Part shown: piece by piece, positions 42,138 through 47,296 of the stretch
Layout: every line of letters starts with the position of its first letter
Numbering within the stretch: the first letter of the stretch is position 1
Assembly: GCA_017542425.1 (NCBI GenBank)
Contig: JAFXXH010000028.1
Coordinates: 1-47,296, forward strand
From: Oscillospiraceae bacterium
GTDB taxonomy: Bacteria > Bacillota > Clostridia > Oscillospirales > Oscillospiraceae
Direction: 5' to 3'
DNA: 47,296 nucleotides
The notes under the pieces: model-generated
Seen by the model: the letters and a program-made list of their open reading frames with translations, nothing else
Databases searched by the model: none
Told to the model about the DNA's origin: nothing
Position numbers and translations under genes: made by a program

Positions 42138-43904
42138 ATGGACGAGAACAAGTACAGCTTTGAAAATCCCGAATACCGCCATACCTATTGGCACTCCTGC
42201 TCCCACATCATGGCCCAGGCCGTCAAGCGCCTGTGGCCGGAGGTGAAGCTGGCCATCGGCCCGGCCATCGCGGAGGGCTGGTACTACGACCTCTACGCCC
42301 CCTTCGCCTTCACCCCGGAGGATCTGGAGAAAATCGAGGCGGAGATGCGGAAGATCTGCAAGGAAAAGCTGAAAATCGAGCGCTTTGAACTCCCCCGGGC
42401 CGAGGCTCTGGACTTCATGCGGGACGAGCCCTTCAAGGTGGAGCTGATCCGCGACCTGCCCGAGGGGGAGACCATCAGCTTCTACCGCCAGGGCGAGTTC
42501 ACCGACCTCTGCGCCGGGCCGCATCTGGACAGCACGGGCCGGGTGAAGGGCAACGCCATCAAGCTGCTGGCCTGCAACGCCAGCTACTGGCGCGGCGACG
42601 CCAAGCGGGAGTCCCTCCAGCGCATCTACGGCATCGCCTTCCCGAAGAAGGACGAGCTGGACGCCTATCTCCAGCGGCTGGAGGAAGCCAAGCGCCGGGA
42701 CCACCGGAAGATTGGCCGGGATATGCAGCTTTTCATGACCGACGAGCTGGTGGGGCGCGGTCTGCCCATGTTCCTGCCCCGGGGCTACACCGTCTGGCGG
42801 GAGCTGGAGAACTACATCCGGGACAAGGAGCTGCGCCTGGGCTATCAGCATGTGATGACCCCCTGCGTGGGCACCGTGGCCCTGTATCAGACCTCCGGCC
42901 ACTGGGAACACTACAAGGAAAACATGTTCCCCGCCATGGAGGTGGAGGATGAGATGTACGTTCTGCGCCCGATGAACTGCCCCCACCATATGCGCATCTA
43001 CGCCAGCCGTCCCCACTCCTACAGGGACCTGCCGCTGCGCATCGGCGAGATCGCCCACGACTTCCGCTATGAGGCCTCCGGCACCCTGAAAGGCATTGAG
43101 CGGGGCCGCCACTTCTGCCAGAACGACGCACACCTCTTCGTCACCCCGGAGCAGATCAAGTCCGAAGTGGCCGCCGTCTGCGACCTGATTTTCAACTGCT
43201 ACAAGGATTTCGGCATCACCGACTACCGCTGCGTCCTCTCCCTGCGCGACCCCGCCGACAAGCACAAGTACCACAACGACGACGCCATGTGGGACAGCGC
43301 CGAGGCCGCCCTGCGGGAGGTGCTGGTGGAGCTGGGCATCGACTTCACCGAGGAGATCGGCGAGGCCGCCTTCTACGGCCCGAAGCTGGACGTGAACGTG
43401 CGCCCCGCCGTGGGCGCGGAGTACACCCTCTCCACCTGCCAGCTGGACTTCTGCCTGCCCGCCAAGTTCGACCTGAAATACATCGACCGGGACGGCAGCG
43501 AGAAGACCCCGGTGGTGCTCCACCGGGCCATCCTGGGTTCTCTGGACCGCTTCATGGCCTACCTGATCGAAGAGACCATGGGCAACTTCCCGGTGTGGCT
43601 GGCCCCGGAGCAGGTGAAGATCCTCACCGTCACGGACCGGGCCAACGCTTATGCGGAGACCGTCCGCGCCGGACTGGAGGAGCGGGGCGTCCGGGTCGAA
43701 GTGGACGGGCGCAACGAGAAGATCGGCAAAAAGATCCGCGAGGCCACCCTGGACAAGGTGCCCTATATGCTGGTGCTGGGCGACCGGGACGTGGAGAACG
43801 GTACCGTCTCCGTCCGCACCCGGGCCGGGGAGGACAAGGGAGCCATGTCCCCGGCGGACTTTGCGGAGCTGATCTGTGCCGAGATCCGCAGCCGCTCCAG
43901 ATGA
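42138..43904 (+). CDS. thrS: Threonyl-tRNA synthetase without a TGS domain
   Basis: A 588-residue class II synthetase; TTTGGAGGAAG lies before the ATG. The usual N-terminal TGS domain (about 60 residues) is absent; the protein begins with the editing domain, HSCSHIMAQA (His19, His23). The zinc ligands MNCPHHM and LHRAILGS and the motif-2 block HDFRYEASGTLKGI are visible, followed by the C-terminal anticodon-binding domain. It charges tRNA-Thr with threonine. Expression is controlled by the T-box just upstream. Short ThrS forms are known in some Clostridia. Confidence 0.96.
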   Translation: MDENKYSFENPEYRHTYWHSCSHIMAQAVKRLWPEVKLAIGPAIAEGWYYDLYAPFAFTPEDLEKIEAEMRKICKEKLKIERFELPRAEALDFMRDEPFKVELIRDLPEGETISFYRQGEFTDLCAGPHLDSTGRVKGNAIKLLACNASYWRGDAKRESLQRIYGIAFPKKDELDAYLQRLEEAKRRDHRKIGRDMQLFMTDELVGRGLPMFLPRGYTVWRELENYIRDKELRLGYQHVMTPCVGTVALYQTSGHWEHYKENMFPAMEVEDEMYVLRPMNCPHHMRIYASRPHSYRDLPLRIGEIAHDFRYEASGTLKGIERGRHFCQNDAHLFVTPEQIKSEVAAVCDLIFNCYKDFGITDYRCVLSLRDPADKHKYHNDDAMWDSAEAALREVLVELGIDFTEEIGEAAFYGPKLDVNVRPAVGAEYTLSTCQLDFCLPAKFDLKYIDRDGSEKTPVVLHRAILGSLDRFMAYLIEETMGNFPVWLAPEQVKILTVTDRANAYAETVRAGLEERGVRVEVDGRNEKIGKKIREATLDKVPYMLVLGDRDVENGTVSVRTRAGEDKGAMSPADFAELICAEIRSRSR

Positions 43905-43988
43905 GTCCCCCTTCGGGATGATACAACTAGTTGGCAATGTCGAAATAAGCTGTAAGGTGTACTTTAATCGAATGCGAGGTAACTGCCC

Positions 43989-45113
43989 ATGAAACGGATG
44001 GTTCTGATCCTGCTGGCGCTGCTGCTCGTGCTGGGGGCAGCCGGCTGCGGGCAAGCGAATGCGCCGATCAACACGCCGCTGCCCGTGCCGGACGAGCCGG
44101 ACGCCACTCCGACCCCCACCCCCGCGCCCACGCCGGAGGCGACGGCGGTGCCCACGCCGGAACCCACCCCCGAACCGGAACCGGCCTACCGCAACCCCTT
44201 CAACGGCGCGCCGCTGGAGGAGCCTTTCTCCAACCGGCCCGTGATCGCCATGCTGGACAACCACACCGAGGCCCAGCCCCATTGCGGCAACAGCCAGGCG
44301 GACATCCTCTATGAAGTGCTGGTGGAGGGCAGCATCACCCGTATGATGGGCGTCTTCTCCGACATCAACGCGGTGTCGAAGCTGGGCCCCGTGCGGAGCA
44401 TCCGGCCCTATTATCTGGACCTGGCCCTCAGCTATGACGCCCTCATCTGCCATGCCGGCGGCAGCGACGCGGCCTACAGCCGCATCAGCGCCGAGCGCCT
44501 GAACAACATCGACGGCGTCCGGGGCAGCTATAAGTTCTATCCCTTCTACCGGGACCCCAACCGCCTCTATCACGGCGTGGAGCACGCCCTGTTCACCACG
44601 GGGCCGAACGTGCTGACCACCGTGGAGGAAAAGGGCTACCGTACCGGCCTGAACAGCCCGGAGACCTATGATTCCGGCTTGAAATTCAGTCGGGACGCGT
44701 GCCCAGCGGAGGGCGAAGACGCCGCCAGCGTCACCGTCACCTTCTATCCCGGCTACAAGACCACCGATTTCCGCTATGACGCGGATACCGGACGCTATGC
44801 CATGCGCCAGTTCGGCGTCAACTACACCGACGGCAACACCGGCGAGACCGTGGCCTTTGAAAACCTCATCGTGTTCAGCGCCGAGGGCTACGTCCTGGAC
44901 AGCTACGGCCGCCGGAGCTTCGTCCTGGTGAACACCACCGGCAAGGGTTACTACGCCAACGGCGGAAAGCTCATCCCCATCACCTGGTCCCGGGGCGCCA
45001 ACAGCGGGCCATTTCACTACTACCGGGAGGATGGCACGGAGCTGAGCGTCTCTCCCGGCCACACCTACATCGGCATCATCCCCCGCGTGAACGCGGGCAT
45101 CAGCTACTCCTGA
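43989..45113 (+). CDS. YerB-like lipoprotein (DUF3048)
   Basis: A 374-residue lipoprotein; the signal ends in lipobox GAAGC (Cys20). A Pro/Thr-rich spacer (about residues 24-66, [23 protein letters not shown]-like) leads to the DUF3048 domain: FSNRPVIAMLDNHTEAQPHCG, YEVLVEGSITRMMGVF, LGPVRSIRPYYLDLALSYDA, and the C-terminal KGKL/GYYANGGKLIPITW block. The family is a cell-surface protein of unknown function. It lies 84 bp after thrS. A moderate promoter may exist in the gap, but I did not find a clear pair of hexamers. Confidence 0.88.
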   Translation: MKRMVLILLALLLVLGAAGCGQANAPINTPLPVPDEPDATPTPTPAPTPEATAVPTPEPTPEPEPAYRNPFNGAPLEEPFSNRPVIAMLDNHTEAQPHCGNSQADILYEVLVEGSITRMMGVFSDINAVSKLGPVRSIRPYYLDLALSYDALICHAGGSDAAYSRISAERLNNIDGVRGSYKFYPFYRDPNRLYHGVEHALFTTGPNVLTTVEEKGYRTGLNSPETYDSGLKFSRDACPAEGEDAASVTVTFYPGYKTTDFRYDADTGRYAMRQFGVNYTDGNTGETVAFENLIVFSAEGYVLDSYGRRSFVLVNTTGKGYYANGGKLIPITWSRGANSGPFHYYREDGTELSVSPGHTYIGIIPRVNAGISYS

Positions 45114-45126
45114 GAGACCAAAAAAA

Positions 45127-45167
45127 GTGCGCGTTGCAGAGCGAAACCCCTGCAACGCGCTTCTTTT
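45127..45167 (+). terminator. Terminator of the YerB-like gene
   Basis: An 11-bp perfect stem (GCGCGTTGCAG at 45129-45139 with CTGCAACGCGC at 45150-45160), followed by TTCTTTTATAA. Confidence 0.85.
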
Positions 45168-45169
45168 AT

Positions 45170-45208
45170 AAAATGAGTCAGAAGGGACGGTTCTTTTTGA
45201 CTCATTTT
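45170..45208. repeat. Inverted repeat with an internal GGGACGGTTC block, downstream of the DUF3810 gene
   Basis: AAAATGAGTCA (45170-45180) pairs with TGACTCATTTT (45198-45208). The loop has GAAGGGACGGTTCTTTT. It directly precedes the end of the leftward DUF3810 gene, so it may also be its terminator, and it looks like a mobile short palindrome. One copy is seen here. Confidence 0.6.
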
Positions 45209-45212
45209 TCCG

Positions 45213-46349
45213 TCAGTTCCCCCGCGCCGCCTCATCGTAATAGTACGCCACCAGCAGGTCCACGCATTTGCCGTAGGTTTTCAGCCCTAGGGTCTGCCCG
45301 TAGGAGTGGAGGAAGCCGGTGTACACCGCGTCGGAGACCTGGGAGACCGGGGACTTGAACTGCTGCCAATAGGCGTTGTTCTCCGCCAGATCGGCCCGGA
45401 CCGGCGCGGAGAGGCGGGCGTAGTTGTCCAGCCAGGCGTCATAGTCCGCCTCGTACAGGGCGTTGCCCAGGTGTATGTAGGCCAGCAGACAGGCACTGTA
45501 ACAGAAGACCGGGTCCCCGTCGCTGAGACAGGCCAGCACGGCCACGAAGTTGGCCTCGTCTTCCTGCGCCACGCCCCGCTGGTGGGCCAGCTCGTGGGCG
45601 ATGGTGGCCGCCGTCAGGGCTGTGGGACAGTCCGTGTTGATGTTGGCCTCGGCGGTGAAGGGGAAGAAAAAGCCGGAGAAGTTCAGGCGGCTGAGGATGC
45701 GGGAGAAGAAAAAGGGCTTGGCGGGCACCTCGTCCCCCGCCAGGCAGGGCACGGTCTGCTCCACCGCGTGATACAGGACGCGGGAATGATCGAAAATGGT
45801 CCAAAGTTCCTCCCGGCAGCGCCCCTCCGCGTCCCGCCGGACCAGCGGGGCCAGGGCGTTGACCCGGTCGGTGAAATAGCGTGTCACCGTCTCCAGTTCC
45901 CCGGCGCTGACGGCGCGGCCCCGAATGCCGCTCTGATCCTCAAAGTCGGAGCAGTCATAGTAGACGCCCCAGAAATAGCTGAAGCCCGCATAGACCAGCA
46001 CCAGGGCCGTGAGACAGCTCAGGACAAAGCGGTACAGACGCAGCGCCCGATCGCCCTGCCGGATGATTCCCGCCACGGTCCAAAGGGCGTAGACCAGCAG
46101 CGCCAGCACCCCCGCTGCAATCAGCCACTCCCCCAGCGAAAAGGGCAGCGGCGCGGTGAGGCGGCTCATCAGGCGGTGCCAGGGGCGCACAAAGCCCCGG
46201 CTCAGGGTCGCCATGGCCGCCGGGTGCCGCCGCAGCAGCAGATACACCCCCAGCAGCGCCAGCCCGATCAGCAGCAGGACATGGCGCACCGGGGCCGCCC
46301 GCCAGAGGGCCGCAAAGAAATGATGCAGTTTTTGAAAAAAGCGTTTCAT
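45213..46349 (-). CDS. DUF3810 membrane protein with a zinc-protease-like HExxH motif
   Basis: A 378-residue protein with three transmembrane helices near the N-terminus (about 21-40, 73-95 and 107-128) and a large C-terminal domain. HELAH (His252, Glu253, His256) followed by QEDEANF (Glu263-265) looks like a gluzincin-type zinc site (HExxH...E). The block TDCPTALTAATIAHELAHQRGVAQEDEA is given in pieces; the family is called DUF3810. The function is unproven. It is divergent from the Asn/Gly-rich lipoprotein gene. AAGG precedes the ATG at short spacing, so translation may be modest. Confidence 0.85.
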   Translation of the reverse strand: MKRFFQKLHHFFAALWRAAPVRHVLLLIGLALLGVYLLLRRHPAAMATLSRGFVRPWHRLMSRLTAPLPFSLGEWLIAAGVLALLVYALWTVAGIIRQGDRALRLYRFVLSCLTALVLVYAGFSYFWGVYYDCSDFEDQSGIRGRAVSAGELETVTRYFTDRVNALAPLVRRDAEGRCREELWTIFDHSRVLYHAVEQTVPCLAGDEVPAKPFFFSRILSRLNFSGFFFPFTAEANINTDCPTALTAATIAHELAHQRGVAQEDEANFVAVLACLSDGDPVFCYSACLLAYIHLGNALYEADYDAWLDNYARLSAPVRADLAENNAYWQQFKSPVSQVSDAVYTGFLHSYGQTLGLKTYGKCVDLLVAYYYDEAARGN

Positions 46350-46355
46350 AGCCTT

Positions 46356-46383
46356 ATTATAATGGATTCGAGCAAAAAATCAA
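46356..46383 (-). promoter_or_regulatory. Promoter of the DUF3810 gene
   Basis: On the minus strand TTGATT (46378-46383), 16-bp spacer, TATAAT (46356-46361), only 7 bp before the start codon; the mRNA leader would be nearly absent. Confidence 0.6.
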
Positions 46384-46515
46384 TCCCCGCACCGGAATAG
46401 GATAGATTTGGCCGCGCACACAGTCATTGGTTTGATAATCGGCAAAAAAACGCAGAGAATAAGCCTGAGCCGCAGCAGTTCTGCGGCCCAGGAGCAAGAG
46501 AGCAGGAGGAGAGAG

Positions 46516-47004
46516 ATGAAACAGGTCTTAGTATTGATCGTGGTGGCGGCGGTGCTGACCGTCCTGCTGGGCGGCTGCGGCGCCATGCGGGACAATGGGC
46601 TGAACCAGCCCATGGAAACCTATCCGATGACCGGCAGCACCCTGATGCCGGGCGAGGTCATGCCCGACCCGCGGGACGGTGAGGTGACCGATACGGACGG
46701 CATCATCGGCGACGCGGATTACGGCGCACGGACCGACATCGGGGACCGCATCGACGAAGCGGTGGAAGACGTGCGGGACGGGCTCGGTCTGGACAATGAA
46801 AACCGCAACGGGAACGGAACCATGACCGGGAATACCAATGGCAATGGGAACGGCAACATGAACGGGAACGCAAACGCCAACGCCAACGGGAACGCTGGAA
46901 CGACCAACGGGAACGGCAACACCAACGGCAACGTCGGAACGACCAACGGGAACGGTCGGACCAACGGTACGGCCAACGGCACCAACAGCACAGCCCAGCG
47001 CTGA
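46516..47004 (+). CDS. Asn/Gly-rich lipoprotein
   Basis: A 162-residue protein; GGAGGAGAG precedes the ATG. Signal peptide with lipobox LLGGC (Cys21). Residues about 22-95 are acidic (DRIDEAVEDVRDGLG). Residues about 95-160 are low-complexity Asn-Gly-Thr runs (GNGTMTGNTNGNGNGN and similar) and end in NSTAQR. No known domain is seen. Such tails could be a flexible spacer or a glycosylation-rich stalk. A perfect GCCGCAG-CAGTT-CTGCGGC hairpin lies at 46469-46487, before the ribosome site. The function is unknown. Confidence 0.75.
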   Translation: MKQVLVLIVVAAVLTVLLGGCGAMRDNGLNQPMETYPMTGSTLMPGEVMPDPRDGEVTDTDGIIGDADYGARTDIGDRIDEAVEDVRDGLGLDNENRNGNGTMTGNTNGNGNGNMNGNANANANGNAGTTNGNGNTNGNVGTTNGNGRTNGTANGTNSTAQR

Positions 47005-47014
47005 GTCCAGCGGC

Positions 47015-47043
47015 GGCGGCGGAAGCGGGCAGCTTTCGCCGCC
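47015..47043 (+). terminator. GC-rich hairpin after the Asn/Gly-rich lipoprotein gene
   Basis: A 12-bp stem (GGCGGCGGAAGC with GCTTTCGCCGCC, one wobble pair). There is no T-run, so termination may be weak or factor-dependent. Confidence 0.45.
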
Positions 47044-47100
47044 GTCGCCGCGAAAAACACGCGCTTTCAAAAAATTCCAGAAGAATTTTGCAAAAAGGTG

Positions 47101-47129
47101 TTGACAAACGGGTGAAAAGGTGCTAAATT
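47101..47129 (+). promoter_or_regulatory. Upstream promoter P1 of a probable rRNA operon
   Basis: TTGACA (47101-47106), 17-bp spacer, TAAATT (47124-47129). Confidence 0.7.
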
Positions 47130-47194
47130 AGGCAAGCTGTCAGCGAGAGCCGCAGGGCTCCGGCGGGTCACAAAAAAGAATTTGAAAAAAGTTC

Positions 47195-47223
47195 TTGACA
47201 AACGCTTGATGATGTGATAATCT
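47195..47223 (+). promoter_or_regulatory. Downstream promoter P2 of a probable rRNA operon
   Basis: TTGACA (47195-47200), 17-bp spacer, TAATCT (47218-47223), 94 bp after P1. Tandem TTGACA promoters at this spacing are typical of Firmicutes rRNA operons. Confidence 0.75.
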
Positions 47224-47296
47224 AACCAAGCTACGCCGAACGGCGACAGCACGGTGTACCTTGAAAATTAAACATTGTAAGAAAGCTTAAAGCAAG
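47224..47296 (+). ncRNA. Probable leader of an rRNA operon, cut at the window edge
   Basis: After P2 the text TACCTTGAAAATTAAACATTG followed by AAGCTTAAAGCAAG resembles the leader before 16S rRNA in Clostridia. No 16S sequence itself is reached. No tRNA is seen. Confidence 0.55.

Noticed and set aside
41949-45155. A 1068-codon open frame on the minus strand across thrS and the YerB-like gene
   Set aside because: It is antisense to two well-supported genes, has no ribosome site and no recognisable domain. Such frames arise in high-GC DNA.

Overview
The window reads as chromosomal DNA of a high-GC, anaerobic, probably gut-dwelling member of the Clostridia (Oscillospiraceae-like). The evidence is Gram-positive style Shine-Dalgarno sequences and TTGACA/TATAAT promoters, a MurT/GatD pair that amidates peptidoglycan, a SpoIVB sporulation protease, a superoxide reductase in place of aerobic oxygen defence, a T-box leader before thrS, and many Clostridia-type lipoproteins. 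The species assignment is inference. No phage, insertion sequence, CRISPR array or tRNA gene was seen. The right edge enters the leader of what is probably an rRNA operon.

Layout. 1-5031: a cut-off leucine-rich-repeat membrane protein (-), a GH25 lysozyme lipoprotein (+), and the murT-gatD operon (-). 5032-8111: a two-hairpin repeat, then a lower-GC patch with a NUDIX hydrolase (-), then superoxide reductase (+) and argH (-). 8201-11820: an ECF-type sigma factor translationally coupled to a membrane beta-propeller protein, then spoIVB (-). 12010-13296: an M14 peptidase with PG-binding and LysM modules (+). 13541-16323: two coupled flavoproteins (-). 16569-18206: an unusual membrane protein with a kinase C-lobe remnant outside-in fused to a Thr/Pro stalk and a C-type-lectin-like domain (+). 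18276-26496: YegP-like protein (-), cysteine synthase (+), alpha/beta hydrolase, flippase and recG (-), pepF (+). 27043-32105: a BMP-type ABC importer operon (-), probably for nucleosides. 32376-32964: a toxin-antitoxin pair (+). 33098-39181: deoD (-), then udk, tdk, a GT39 mannosyltransferase, rpiB, a DUF4015 protein and a SprT-like protease (+). 39576-47004: trxB (-), a cupin (+), a DUF421 protein (-), T-box and thrS, a YerB-like lipoprotein (+), a DUF3810 protein (-) and an Asn/Gly-rich lipoprotein (+). 47101-47296: tandem promoters and leader typical of an rRNA operon.

How the parts fit. The BMP importer, purine nucleoside phosphorylase, uridine kinase, thymidine kinase and ribose-5-phosphate isomerase B form a plausible nucleoside uptake and salvage neighbourhood. 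MurT/GatD make D-isoglutamine in the wall, and the M14 enzyme is of the type that cuts next to it. SpoIVB and a SpoVB-like flippase suggest an endospore programme. Several surface proteins carry Thr/Pro-rich stalks, and a GT39 protein O-mannosyltransferase is encoded in the same window; a link between the two is a hypothesis only.

Most notable non-gene structure: three intergenic regions (13307-13457, 26530-26960, 39247-39507) hold roughly 80-bp periodic units, each with a hairpin whose two arms change together. Also notable are a cluster of three perfect hairpins before recG's 3' end, a recG/pepF divergent promoter pair that shares a single palindromic -35 hexamer, and a T-box leader with an unusually short upstream part.
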